From Acidobacteriota bacterium (GTDB lineage: Bacteria; Acidobacteriota; Terriglobia; Terriglobales; SCQP01): a stretch of DNA of 42,753 nt. Of the stretch, positions 7,358 to 16,021 are shown in pieces. Each line of letters begins with the position of its first letter. Position 1 is the stretch's first letter. The notes under the pieces were generated by a model. It worked only from the letters and a program-made list of their open reading frames with translations. It was not told the DNA's origin and searched no databases. The stretch covers positions 1 to 42,753 of the forward strand of contig JAJYIU010000029.1 in assembly GCA_021789895.1 (NCBI GenBank), in the 5' to 3' direction. The translations under genes and the position numbers were made by a program.

Positions 7358-8170
7358 TTATTGCAACTGAAACGAGACCACCACATCCAGGCTCGAATGC
7401 GGATAGTTGGCGGGCAGGGGCAATCGTTCCGAACTCGCCATTTGCTCGACCGCGTGCAAGGCCATGCCATCCAGCGCGGGGATGCCGGTCCGGCGGTCAA
7501 ACTGAATATTCGAAATCTCGCCCGCGCGATTGATGGTGAAGGCGACATACGCCGCCCGCCCCACCGGAGTGGTGGGATCGCGATACTGCTGGCTCCAGTA
7601 AAAGCTGAGGCGGTTTCGCAATTGGTTCACATAGCCGGTGTACAACGTTCCGAAGGTCGCGTCGCCGAAGGCCATGCCGCCCCCGCCGCCGACGCCTTGG
7701 CCGGACATGCTGTAGGTAAACGAGGCCGGGCCGCCGGCGCCGTACATCACGCGCCGGTGTTGGCGGTTTCTGACGTCGGCCTGCTGCATATGGCGCAACT
7801 CGCGCAATGCCTGCCGGCGCGCCAGATCGGGAATGTGCACCGGCGACGGCAGCCGCACGGCATTCCGCCTGGGCCGCGGCGCGCGGTGCGGCATCGTGCG
7901 GGTCAGGTCGGGCATCGGATTGGCCAGACGGTTTTGGGTATTCAGCAGCGTGGGCGCGGGCATCGGTATCGAGCCGCCGGGCACCTTGGAAACCAGGTTC
8001 GCCACCAGCGCCCCGCCGGCGCCGCCGGGATGTTGGCCGCCAAAAGGAATGGTGAAGTACGCTCCCAACCAAATCCCGCCGCCCAGCAGCAACAGGTGCG
8101 CAAGGCAGGAAACCAGCAGGGTGCCGCCCCACCCGGTTTCTCCCCGCCGCGAATCTGGCGTTGTGCGCAT
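7358..8170 (-). CDS. tolA: TolA-like / TonB C-terminal domain energy transducer
   Basis: The 270-residue protein has one N-terminal membrane helix (about residues 17-37), a basic and proline-containing middle, a glycine-rich stretch, and a C-terminal TonB/TolA-type domain. The latter includes YVNQLRNRLSFYW and AAYVAFTINRAGEISNIQF from about residue 175. In this place it should link the TolQR motor to TolB and Pal. It is much shorter than E. coli TolA and lacks the long helical rod, so its reach across the periplasm must differ. It follows tolR by 9 bases. Identification rests on the TonB domain plus operon position. Confidence 0.82.
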   Translation of the reverse strand: MRTTPDSRRGETGWGGTLLVSCLAHLLLLGGGIWLGAYFTIPFGGQHPGGAGGALVANLVSKVPGGSIPMPAPTLLNTQNRLANPMPDLTRTMPHRAPRPRRNAVRLPSPVHIPDLARRQALRELRHMQQADVRNRQHRRVMYGAGGPASFTYSMSGQGVGGGGGMAFGDATFGTLYTGYVNQLRNRLSFYWSQQYRDPTTPVGRAAYVAFTINRAGEISNIQFDRRTGIPALDGMALHAVEQMASSERLPLPANYPHSSLDVVVSFQLQ

Positions 8171-8179
8171 CCGATCAAC

Positions 8180-8596
8180 CTAACGATGCCGGTATGGCTG
8201 CGTGACCAGGCTGACCTGCTTCAGCCCGCCGCGCTTGATTTCATCCATCACCTGCGCCAGCGCTCCCCAGGAGACTTTTTCGTCGGCGCGAACGTACACC
8301 GTGCGGTCGGCGCTTTGCGGCAGCCGTTGTTTTAACGCCGCCGGCAGGCGGTGAATGTTCACCAGATGATCGTTGAGATAAATGTCGCCGCTTTGGGCGA
8401 CGGTGACCACCAGGCCCGGCTTGGACACCTGCCGGGAGGTGCGCGTATGCGGCACGTTGACGGAAATACTGGATTGTATGACCGGCGCCGTGATCATGAA
8501 AATCACCAGCAGCACCAGCACCACATCCACCAGCGGCGTGACGTTGATATCCGCCAGCGCGGTCTGGGTGCGGCCATTGGGAAGGCTCCAAGCCAT
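8180..8596 (-). CDS. tolR: TolR/ExbD-family motor protein
   Basis: The 138-residue protein has the ExbD/TolR layout: a short cytoplasmic N-terminus, one membrane helix with INVTPLVDVVLVLLVIFMI (about 17-35), and a periplasmic domain. The aspartate in PLVDVVLVLL is the conserved proton-path residue of the family. With TolQ it forms the proton-driven motor for the Tol-Pal system. The ATG at 8596 follows GAGG. It begins 11 bases after tolQ. Confidence 0.92.
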   Translation of the reverse strand: MAWSLPNGRTQTALADINVTPLVDVVLVLLVIFMITAPVIQSSISVNVPHTRTSRQVSKPGLVVTVAQSGDIYLNDHLVNIHRLPAALKQRLPQSADRTVYVRADEKVSWGALAQVMDEIKRGGLKQVSLVTQPYRHR

Positions 8597-8607
8597 GGGG
8601 TGTGCCT

Positions 8608-9318
8608 CTAGCGCAGGCTCGGCCGGTAGCCGGCGGCGGTTTCCTCGGCTTGCGTCCCGGCGGTTTCCTCCAGGCGATTGATCAGCTCCAGGCCGAACTC
8701 GTCCGTCGTGGCCGCGATCACCTTGACCTGATTGGAGAGTACGTTATAGGCGATCAGCGCCGGCACCGCCGCGAACAATCCGGCCGCGGTCGTCACCAGC
8801 GCTTCGGAAATTCCCGGCGCCACCGCGCGCAGCGTCGCCGCGCCTTCGGCCGCCAGTCCATGAAAAGCGTTGATGATGCCCCAGACGGTGCCGAACAGGC
8901 CGATAAACGGGCTGGCGCCGGCGATGGTGGCCAGCCAGCCCAGACGGTCTTCCAGCGCGGTGATCTGGTCGGTGATGGCGGCGCGCACGGCGCGCTCCAG
9001 CGCGGCCGCGCGAACCCCTCCGCGCTGCCGGGTCATCTCCTCGTAACCGGATTCGAACACCTCGACCATCGGCGACGGACGGAAGCCGTCCACCACGGTA
9101 TGCATCTCCGGCAGCCGGCCGGCTTTGTGGAAGGCTTGTAGGAAGCGCCGCGTCTGCCGGCGGACGCGCCGCAGCGTGCCCCATTTCTTCAAAATCAGCG
9201 CCCAAGAAAAAATGGACATCAGCAGCAAAATCACCAGCACGGTCTTGGCGACCGGCCCGGATTGGCTTAAAAATTCGGTGAGCGCCCCGGTGCCCGGGGT
9301 CAAATTGGGTAACTGCAA
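8608..9318 (-). CDS. tolQ: TolQ/ExbB-family motor protein (TTG start)
   Basis: The 236-residue protein has three membrane segments, near 20-40, 140-165 and 180-205. It carries the MotA/TolQ/ExbB domain with IAGASPFIGLFGTVWGI and the ISEALVTTAAGLFAAVPALIAYN helix. It forms the stator ring with TolR. The start is a TTG at 9318-9316: no ATG or GTG lies in frame between it and an upstream in-frame stop, and GAGG sits 6 bases before it. It is the first gene of tolQ-tolR-tolA-tolB-pal. Upstream, a weak promoter-like pair TTGGTA (9407-9402) and GTCTAA (9384-9379) with 17-base spacing lies on this strand. Confidence 0.92.
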   Translation of the reverse strand: MQLPNLTPGTGALTEFLSQSGPVAKTVLVILLLMSIFSWALILKKWGTLRRVRRQTRRFLQAFHKAGRLPEMHTVVDGFRPSPMVEVFESGYEEMTRQRGGVRAAALERAVRAAITDQITALEDRLGWLATIAGASPFIGLFGTVWGIINAFHGLAAEGAATLRAVAPGISEALVTTAAGLFAAVPALIAYNVLSNQVKVIAATTDEFGLELINRLEETAGTQAEETAAGYRPSLR

Positions 9319-9542
9319 ACCGTGCCTCGCATTGCGAATCGGTCCTCGCTTTCCGGCCCCTGGCCGGAATCGGCGAGTTTAGACTAAAACTATTTTTAGC
9401 ATACCAACTCGGGGCGCCGATAACGGCTGCCGGCACAAAATCGGTGAAATACCCGTTGCTTCCCTGATTCGCTCTCGCGCCGGCTGCCGCCGGCCGCCGC
9501 CACCCCGCGAAAAGCCGGCCAGCCGGACATGCAAAAACTGAC

Positions 9543-9548
9543 TATAAT
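9543..9548 (+). promoter_or_regulatory. Candidate -10 element of recN
   Basis: A perfect TATAAT at 9543-9548 lies 22 bases before the recN ATG, in a very GC-rich surrounding where such a hexamer is unlikely by chance. No convincing -35 lies 16-18 bases upstream. The short leader lacks a clear ribosome binding site. Confidence 0.4.
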
Positions 9549-9570
9549 CCGGTGAGCCCGCGGCCAACGT

Positions 9571-11271
9571 ATGTTGCAGACGTTGCATATCGAAAATTAT
9601 GCCGTGATGGACCGTGTCGAACTGGAATTCGGCCCCGGCCTCAACGTGTTGAGCGGAGAAACCGGTTCGGGCAAGTCCATCGTCGTGGACGCACTGGGGC
9701 TGCTGCTGGGCCGCCGGGCCGAGGCGCAGGTAGTGCGCCAGGGCGCCGAGCGCGCCCTGATCAGCGGCGCCTTCCTGCTCGCCGAGCCTGCCGGAGTGGC
9801 CGCCCGGCTCGAATCCCAGGGCCTGGCTTGCAGCGGCGACGAGCCGCTGCTGTTGCGGCGCGAACTGAGCGCCAACGGCAAAAGCCGCGCCTTCATCAAT
9901 GGCCAGCCGGTCACTTTGGCGCAGGTGCGCGAGCTGGCGCCCTGGTTGGCCACCATCCATTCCCAAAACGAGGCCCTGGTCGCTTTTCAGCCGGCGGCGC
10001 AGTTGGCCTGGCTGGATCGTTACGCGGAACTCGAGCCCGATCTGGCCGCGCTGGCGGCCGCTTATGCGGCCTGGAGCGAGGCGCGTCTGCAATTGGAAAC
10101 GCTTGCCGGCGCCGATCAGCGGCGCCTGCAGGAGCTGGATTTGTGGAACTTTCAAGCGCAGGAGCTGCAGGCGGCGCGGCTGGCGGCGGGCGAAGATGCC
10201 GCCCTGGAACTCGAGCACCGCCGCCTGGCCAACGCCGGCAGGATTTTGCAGTCGGCGCAAAGCGCTTATGATGCGCTCTACGAATCGCCCACCGCGGCCG
10301 CCGCCGAATTGAAGCTCGCCGAGCGCCAGCTCCAGGAACTGGCGCGGCTCGATCCGGCCTGCGCAGCGCTGCTGCCGCGCGTGGCTTCGCTGCGCACCGA
10401 GTTGGCTGATATCGCCGAGAGCCTGCGCGCCTGGACCGAAGCCGGCGAGGCCTCGCCGGAGCGGCTGGCGCAGGTCGAGGAGCGCCTGGCGCTGCTGGAC
10501 CGGCTGAAGCGCAAATACGGGCCCGGACTGGAGCAAGTGCTGGCCTGGCGCGACCAGTTGGCGGAAAAACTCGACGCCGCGGCGCATGCCGACCAGCGCC
10601 TGGCCGCCGCCCGGGCCGCGCTCGAGGCCGCCGCTCAGGCCTATGCCGGCGCGGCAGCGGCGGCTTCGCGCCGCCGCCGCCTGGCCGCGCCCCGCCTGGC
10701 GCGCGCGGTGGAGCAGCAGGCGAAGAGCATGGCCATGAACCTGCGGCTGGAAATCGCGCTGCAATCCCAACCCGAAGCCGAGGGCTGGGGGCCCGGCGGC
10801 TACGACCGCGCCGGTTTCCAGGGCACGCTCAATCCCGGCGAGCCGCTGCGCGACCTGGCCGGCTGCGCCTCCGGCGGCGAACTCTCCCGCCTGCTGCTCG
10901 CGCTGCAGGTGGCGCTCGAGGAAAGCTCGCGCCGCGCCGCCGGGCGCGAAGACGCGCGCACGCTGGTGTTTGACGAAATTGACGCCGGCATCGGCGGCGC
11001 CGCCGCCGAGACCGTCGGCCGCAAACTGGCCCGCCTGGCCGGTGGCTGGCAACTGCTCTGCGTCACCCATCTGGCGCAGATTGCGACCTTTGCCGATCGC
11101 CATCTGCAGATTGAAAAACAGGTGCGGCAAGGCCGGGCATGTACCACCATCCGCCGGCTGGAAGGCGCCGAGCGGGTGGAAGAAGTGGCCCGCATGCTGG
11201 CCGGCAATCGCCAGGACCCGACCGCCCGCAAGCACGCAGCCGAGTTGCTGGCCGCGCACGCAGGCCGCTGA
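9571..11271 (+). CDS. recN: DNA repair ATPase RecN
   Basis: The 566-residue SMC-like protein has Walker A GETGSGKS at residues 29-36 and a Walker B/D-loop region LVFDEIDAGIGG near 465-476. The ABC signature GGELSRLLLALQ lies about 30 residues before it. Long coiled-coil arms rich in Ala, Leu, Glu and Arg (about 150-350) separate the two ATPase halves. Length is normal for RecN (about 555). RecN acts in double-strand break repair by tethering DNA and promoting sister interactions. It is divergent from tolQ and is followed 65 bases later by miaB. Confidence 0.95.
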   Translation: MLQTLHIENYAVMDRVELEFGPGLNVLSGETGSGKSIVVDALGLLLGRRAEAQVVRQGAERALISGAFLLAEPAGVAARLESQGLACSGDEPLLLRRELSANGKSRAFINGQPVTLAQVRELAPWLATIHSQNEALVAFQPAAQLAWLDRYAELEPDLAALAAAYAAWSEARLQLETLAGADQRRLQELDLWNFQAQELQAARLAAGEDAALELEHRRLANAGRILQSAQSAYDALYESPTAAAAELKLAERQLQELARLDPACAALLPRVASLRTELADIAESLRAWTEAGEASPERLAQVEERLALLDRLKRKYGPGLEQVLAWRDQLAEKLDAAAHADQRLAAARAALEAAAQAYAGAAAAASRRRRLAAPRLARAVEQQAKSMAMNLRLEIALQSQPEAEGWGPGGYDRAGFQGTLNPGEPLRDLAGCASGGELSRLLLALQVALEESSRRAAGREDARTLVFDEIDAGIGGAAAETVGRKLARLAGGWQLLCVTHLAQIATFADRHLQIEKQVRQGRACTTIRRLEGAERVEEVARMLAGNRQDPTARKHAAELLAAHAGR

Positions 11272-11297
11272 GCCCGCGCGCCGGAAACGGAGGCGCT

Positions 11298-11306
11298 TGC
11301 TATACT
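11298..11306 (+). promoter_or_regulatory. Candidate extended -10 promoter of miaB
   Basis: TGCTATACT at 11298-11306 fits an extended -10 (TGn followed by a TATAAT-like hexamer) and lies 30 bases before the chosen miaB start. No clear -35 is needed or seen. It would give miaB its own promoter, separate from recN. Confidence 0.4.
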
Positions 11307-11336
11307 GTGGCCAGAATCCCGCCCGAAGCCGATGCG

Positions 11337-12722
11337 ATGCCTTTCTCCGACAAAACCTTTTGGATCGAGACCTTTGGCTGCCAGATGAACGTGCACGACA
11401 GCGAGCGCGTGGCCGGCACGCTCGCCGCCCGCGGCTACGTACCGGTGGAGCGCATGGAAGACGCCGGATTGATCCTGTTCAATACCTGCAGCATTCGCGA
11501 CAAGGCGGCGCAGAAGGTTTTCAGCCGGCTCTCGCAGTACAAAGCGCTGCATCGCGAAGGCCGCATTTTCGGCGTGCTGGGGTGCGTGGCCCAGCAGGAG
11601 GGCGAGGAGTTGTTCCACCGCGCGCCGCACGTCAGCCTGGTGGCCGGCTCCGCCAGTTACCCGCGCCTGCCGGAGCTGCTCGCCCGCCTGGAAGCGGGCG
11701 AGCGCCGCGTCAGCGGGCTCGAGCCGGCGGGCGATGAGGCCTTCGAAACCGAATTGACGCGCCGCGGTCATCCCTACCGCGCTATGCTCACCATCATCGA
11801 AGGTTGCGACAAGCAATGCGCGTACTGCATCGTGCCGTACACCCGCGGGCGCGAGCGCAGCCGGGCCAGCGCCGCGGTGCTGCGCGAAGCGCAAGCGCTG
11901 GCTGCGGCCGGTTATACCGAGGTCCAGCTCTTGGGGCAAAACGTCAATTCCTACCGCGATCCCAGCCCCGCCGGCCTCAGCTTTGCCGAATTGCTGGCGG
12001 CGGTCGCCGGAATTCCCGGCCTCAAGCGGGTGCGCTTTACCACCTCGCATCCGCGCGACTTCAGCGCCGAAATCGTGCGCGTGCTGGGCGATCATCCCGC
12101 GCTCTGCGACCACGTTCATCTGCCCTCGCAATCCGGATCGGATGCCGTGCTGCGGCGGATGCGGCGGGAATATTCCCGGGCCGAGTACTTGGAAAAAATC
12201 GCGCTCATCCGCGCCTGCCGCCGCCCGCTGGCGATCACCACCGACCTGATCGTCGGCTTTCCCGGCGAAAGCGAGCGCGATTTCGAGCAAACCGTGGAGC
12301 TGATCGAGCAGGTGCGCTACGCCGGCGCCTTCATTTTCCAATACTCCCCCCGCCCCCATACTGAAGCCGGGGCTTGGGGCGAAGCCGATGCCGTGCCGGC
12401 TGAGGTGAAAACCGAACGGCTGATGGCATTGCAGCGCCGGCAGCAGGAAATTCAAGCCGCCGACAACCAGGCTTGGGTCGGCCGCACCATCGAAGTCATG
12501 GTGGAAGGCTTCCACGAACGCCTGGCGCAGTGGAGCGGGCGCGCCAGTTCGAATCGGGTGGTCAACTTCAGCGGCAGCGGCAAGCTCGAAAACACGGCGC
12601 CGGGCGCGCTGCCCCTGCTGCGCCCGCTTCGCCCGGGCGAATATGCCTGGGTGCGGATCGTTCGCGCCGGCGCCAATAGCCTGGTCGGCGAGCAGGCGCC
12701 GCCGCCCGCCGCCGGCGCCTGA
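11337..12722 (+). CDS. miaB: tRNA-2-methylthio-N6-dimethylallyladenosine synthase MiaB
   Basis: The 461-residue protein shows the methylthiotransferase layout. The N-terminal UPF0004 domain has Cys15 (FGCQMN), Cys51 (NTCSIRD) and Cys83 (LGCVAQ) for one 4Fe-4S cluster. The radical-SAM motif CDKQCAYC has Cys157, Cys161 and Cys164. A C-terminal TRAM domain ends near residue 440. The enzyme adds a methylthio group to i6A37 of tRNAs reading UNN codons. I chose the ATG at 11337 because the protein aligns from MPFSDKTFWIETFGC. An open frame to 11139 is a shadow of recN. The next gene starts 23 bases later with its own ribosome binding site. Confidence 0.93.
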   Translation: MPFSDKTFWIETFGCQMNVHDSERVAGTLAARGYVPVERMEDAGLILFNTCSIRDKAAQKVFSRLSQYKALHREGRIFGVLGCVAQQEGEELFHRAPHVSLVAGSASYPRLPELLARLEAGERRVSGLEPAGDEAFETELTRRGHPYRAMLTIIEGCDKQCAYCIVPYTRGRERSRASAAVLREAQALAAAGYTEVQLLGQNVNSYRDPSPAGLSFAELLAAVAGIPGLKRVRFTTSHPRDFSAEIVRVLGDHPALCDHVHLPSQSGSDAVLRRMRREYSRAEYLEKIALIRACRRPLAITTDLIVGFPGESERDFEQTVELIEQVRYAGAFIFQYSPRPHTEAGAWGEADAVPAEVKTERLMALQRRQQEIQAADNQAWVGRTIEVMVEGFHERLAQWSGRASSNRVVNFSGSGKLENTAPGALPLLRPLRPGEYAWVRIVRAGANSLVGEQAPPPAAGA

Positions 12723-12745
12723 ACAACTCCGGGGAAGGAGCGCTT

Positions 12746-13231
12746 ATGGAAATCGAGATGAAAATCCGCGGCTTGATGATGGACGCCACCACCAACACGC
12801 CGATCGTCATCCTGCGCGACGCCGAAGGCAAATCGGTTTTGCCCATCTGGGTGGGCATCTACGAGGCCAATGCCATCGCCCTGGAAATTGAAAAAATTGC
12901 CCCGCCCCGCCCGATGACCCACGACCTGATCAAGCAACTGCTGCTGGGGCTGAATTTCAGCGTCAATAAAGTGGTGGTCAGCGAGCTGAAAGACGACACC
13001 TTTTACGCCCTCATCTGGTTGGAACACAAAGGCGAGCTGATCGCTATGGACGCCCGCCCCAGCGACGCGCTCGCCCTGGCGCTGCGCATGGATTGCCCCA
13101 TCTTCGTCGAAGATGAGGTGCTCAAAAGCTCCAAGGTGGCCTCCGCCGCCGCCGATCCGGCCTCCAGCGAGGAACTGCGCCGCTGGCTGGAAAACCTGGG
13201 CGACGAAGATACCGGCCGCTATAAGATGTAG
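12746..13231 (+). CDS. Bifunctional nuclease (BFN, DUF151) domain protein
   Basis: The 161-residue protein matches the DUF151/bifunctional nuclease domain: an N-terminal beta strand, VILRDAEGKSVLPIWVGIYEANAIALE (residues about 20-46, given as a shortened description), and the DARPSDALALALRM helix near 100-113. Plant and Thermotoga relatives are linked to nuclease activity, but the bacterial role is unclear. No secretion signal is seen. The ATG follows GGGGAAGGAG, a strong ribosome binding site. It lies just after miaB, as in many genomes, and probably shares its transcript. Confidence 0.85.
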   Translation: MEIEMKIRGLMMDATTNTPIVILRDAEGKSVLPIWVGIYEANAIALEIEKIAPPRPMTHDLIKQLLLGLNFSVNKVVVSELKDDTFYALIWLEHKGELIAMDARPSDALALALRMDCPIFVEDEVLKSSKVASAAADPASSEELRRWLENLGDEDTGRYKM

Positions 13232-13362
13232 CCGCATTGGCCGCGCCTTCTTTCTCCCCGCCGTACATACGGCTGCCTTGCCGGCCGGCGGCAGCGCTGC
13301 CGCGGCTGCGGATTCGCCGGCGCTTGTCTTCCGCCCGCTACAATAGAGTGGAGAAATCATCC

Positions 13363-14517
13363 ATGCCTCTGGCCATCAGCGCCGATCGCTTGTTCACCCC
13401 GGAGCAGGAAATCCCGCATCCCATCGTGGTGATCAGCGAGGGGCGGATCGCCGCCATCGGCCGGCGCGGCGAGGTCGCCTTGCCCGGCGGAATCGAGCGG
13501 CGCGATTTTCCCGGTGCAGTGCTGCTGCCCGGCCTGTTCGACGTCCACATCCATGGCGGCGCCGGCCATGATCTGATGCAGCCGGATGCTGCCGGCCGCG
13601 AGCGTTTCGAGCGCCATCTGTTCCGCCAGGGCGTCACCGCTTACCTGCCCACCACCATGACCGCTCCGGTCGAGCCGACCTTGCGCGCGCTCGATCATTT
13701 GGCCGGGGCGGTGGAGGCCGCGGTCGAGCATCATCCTTCCGGCCGCGCCCGGCCGCTCGGTATCCACATGGAAGGCCCCTTCATCAGTCCGGCCAAGCCG
13801 GGGGTGCAGCCGGTGGAAATGATGCAGCCGCCTTCGGCGCCGCTGTTCGAGCGCTTTTGGGAAGCTTCCCGCGGGCGCATGCGCTTGATCACGCTGGCGC
13901 CCGAACTGTCCGGCGCTGAAGCGCTGATCGCCGCCGCCGCCGCCCGCGGCGTCACCGTCAGTCTGGGCCATTGCGACGCCGATTATGATTCCGTCCAGCG
14001 CGCCATCGCCGCCGGCGCGCGCCATGTCACCCACGCCTTCAACGCCATGCGCCCGCTCGATCATCGCGCTCCAGGCATTGTCGGCGCTGCGCTCGGCGAC
14101 GACCGCCTTTACGCGGAAATCATTGCCGACGGCCTGCATCTCCATCCGGCGGTGGTGCGCATTTTTCTGCGCGCCAAGGGCGTGGAGCGCGCCGTGCTCG
14201 TGACCGACGCCATCAGCGCCACCGGACAGGGCGACGGCCGGTTTCGCCTCGGCCCGATCGAGGTGCAGGTGGAAGGCGAGCGCTGTCTGTACAACGGGCA
14301 TCTGGCCGGCAGCGTCCTGGCGCTCGACCGGGCGGTGCGCAACGTGATCGAGTTTGCCGGCCTGGATCTCAATCTGGCCTGGCGGCTGGCCAGCTTCAAT
14401 CCCGCCCGCATGCTCAACCTGCCCGGGGAGCGCGGCCGTCTGGTTTCCGGCGCCCCGGCCGAGCTCGTCGCCGCCACTCCGGCGGGCCATGTCCTGGAAG
14501 TTTTCGGCGGTTCGTAG
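13363..14517 (+). CDS. nagA: N-acetylglucosamine-6-phosphate deacetylase NagA
   Basis: The 384-residue amidohydrolase has metal and catalytic motifs in order: DVHIHGG with His62 and His64, HMEGPF with Glu137, LGHCDAD with His203, HVTHAFNAM with His221/His224, and LVTDAISATG with Asp282. Together these define NagA, which deacetylates GlcNAc-6-phosphate in aminosugar and peptidoglycan recycling. I chose the ATG at 13363, preceded by GGAG and by TACAAT at 13339-13344. An open frame to 13237 would add basic low-complexity sequence. It is followed 64 bases later by murA, so two aminosugar enzymes are adjacent. Confidence 0.93.
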   Translation: MPLAISADRLFTPEQEIPHPIVVISEGRIAAIGRRGEVALPGGIERRDFPGAVLLPGLFDVHIHGGAGHDLMQPDAAGRERFERHLFRQGVTAYLPTTMTAPVEPTLRALDHLAGAVEAAVEHHPSGRARPLGIHMEGPFISPAKPGVQPVEMMQPPSAPLFERFWEASRGRMRLITLAPELSGAEALIAAAAARGVTVSLGHCDADYDSVQRAIAAGARHVTHAFNAMRPLDHRAPGIVGAALGDDRLYAEIIADGLHLHPAVVRIFLRAKGVERAVLVTDAISATGQGDGRFRLGPIEVQVEGERCLYNGHLAGSVLALDRAVRNVIEFAGLDLNLAWRLASFNPARMLNLPGERGRLVSGAPAELVAATPAGHVLEVFGGS

Positions 14518-14581
14518 CGCCGCCCGCGCTATCATCAATACAACTTGCGCCGCTTCGCACATCTGCGGCGGAGAATTTTGA

Positions 14582-15886
14582 ATGGATAAGCTGGTCATCC
14601 GCGGCGGCGTTCCGCTGAATGGAACCATCCGGGTAGGCGGGGCGAAAAATGCCGCCCTGCCCTGCATGGCCGCCTGCCTGCTGACCGACGGCGAATTGCT
14701 GCTCGATCAGGTGCCGGATGTGCGCGATTTGCAGACCACCCGCCACCTGCTCGAAGCCATGGGGGTCGAGACGGATGCCGGCAGCGGGCGCGCCCGCCAT
14801 CGCGTCCGGCTGCAGGCGCGCGAGATTCCAAACCCCGAAGCCGCTTACGAACTGGTTAAAACCATGCGCGCCTCGACGCTGGTGCTGGGCCCGCTGCTGG
14901 CGCGCACCGGCCGCGCGCGGGTCTCGCTCCCCGGCGGCTGCGCCATCGGCGCGCGGCCGATCAACTTGCACCTGCTCGGTCTGGAAAAGCTGGGCGCCCG
15001 CCTCCGCCAGGAACACGGCTACATCGTGGCCGAAGCCGACCGGCTGCGGGGCAATCATTACGTCTTCGACCGCATCACCGTCACCGGCACGGAAGATGTG
15101 CTGATGGCGGCAGTGCTGGCCGAAGGCGAAACCGTGCTGGAAAATTGCGCGCTGGAGCCGGAAGTGGTGGATCTGATCGAGTTGCTCGCCAAAATGGGCG
15201 CTCGCATCGAAGGCGCCGGCACGCCCACCTTGCGCGTGCAGGGCGTCGCCCGGCTGCATGGGGCCAGCCACCGTATCATCCCCGACCGCATCGAAGCCGG
15301 CACTTTCATCCTGGCCGGCTTGATTACCGGGGGACAACTTACGGTCAGCGGCCTTAACCCGCTGCACCTGCGCGCGCTTTTGGACCGACTGCAGGAAGCC
15401 GGCGCCCGGCTCCGCATCGGCGGCGATTTGGTCGAAACCTTGCCCGGCCCGCGCTTGCGCGGACTCGACATCACCACGGCTGAATACCCCGGCTTCGCCA
15501 CCGATCTGCAGGCGCAGTACATGGCCCTGATGACCCAGGCCGAAGGCGCCGCCATCCTGACCGAAACCATCTTTGAAAATCGCTTCATGCACGCGCTGGA
15601 ACTGGTGCGCATGGGCGCCGATATCAAAATCGAGGGCAACCGCGCCATCGTGCGCGGCCCCGCCCCCCTCGCCGGCGCCGCAGTGCAGGCCAGCGACCTG
15701 CGCGCCAGCGCCTCGCTGGTGCTCGCCGCCCTGGCCGCCGAAGGGGAAACTATCATTGACCGGATTTATCATATTGACCGCGGCTACGAACGCATCGAAG
15801 AGCGGCTGCGCGCGGTCGGCGGCATCGTCCGGCGCATTGGCCGGCTGATTCCGCAGCGCCCCGCCGGCGCCACCGCCGCTTCCTGA
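14582..15886 (+). CDS. murA: UDP-N-acetylglucosamine 1-carboxyvinyltransferase MurA
   Basis: The 434-residue protein is a full-length MurA. It has the N-terminal GGAKNAALP motif, the catalytic cysteine Cys120 in SLPGGCAIGARP, and the C-terminal RGYERIEERLRAVGG region. It transfers enolpyruvate from PEP to UDP-GlcNAc, the first committed step of peptidoglycan synthesis. The Cys makes it a fosfomycin-sensitive type by family knowledge. The ATG follows GGCGGAG. Neighbours nagA and bamD place it in an envelope-biogenesis stretch. Confidence 0.96.
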   Translation: MDKLVIRGGVPLNGTIRVGGAKNAALPCMAACLLTDGELLLDQVPDVRDLQTTRHLLEAMGVETDAGSGRARHRVRLQAREIPNPEAAYELVKTMRASTLVLGPLLARTGRARVSLPGGCAIGARPINLHLLGLEKLGARLRQEHGYIVAEADRLRGNHYVFDRITVTGTEDVLMAAVLAEGETVLENCALEPEVVDLIELLAKMGARIEGAGTPTLRVQGVARLHGASHRIIPDRIEAGTFILAGLITGGQLTVSGLNPLHLRALLDRLQEAGARLRIGGDLVETLPGPRLRGLDITTAEYPGFATDLQAQYMALMTQAEGAAILTETIFENRFMHALELVRMGADIKIEGNRAIVRGPAPLAGAAVQASDLRASASLVLAALAAEGETIIDRIYHIDRGYERIEERLRAVGGIVRRIGRLIPQRPAGATAAS

Positions 15887-16021
15887 ACGATGGAAAATCG
15901 TACGCCCGCGCACTGCGTCCCGCTCGCGATAACGTAAACTGGAGTGTCTGTTTCGTTATATTCTGTGGGGAACAGGCCGCCTCAGGCCGGGGTTCGGCCG
16001 CGGCGGCAGGTTCGGAGTTTC

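Noticed and set aside
9379-11259. Antisense frame of 626 codons opposite recN
   Set aside because: Low-complexity shadow; RecN on the plus strand has Walker A, signature and Walker B motifs.
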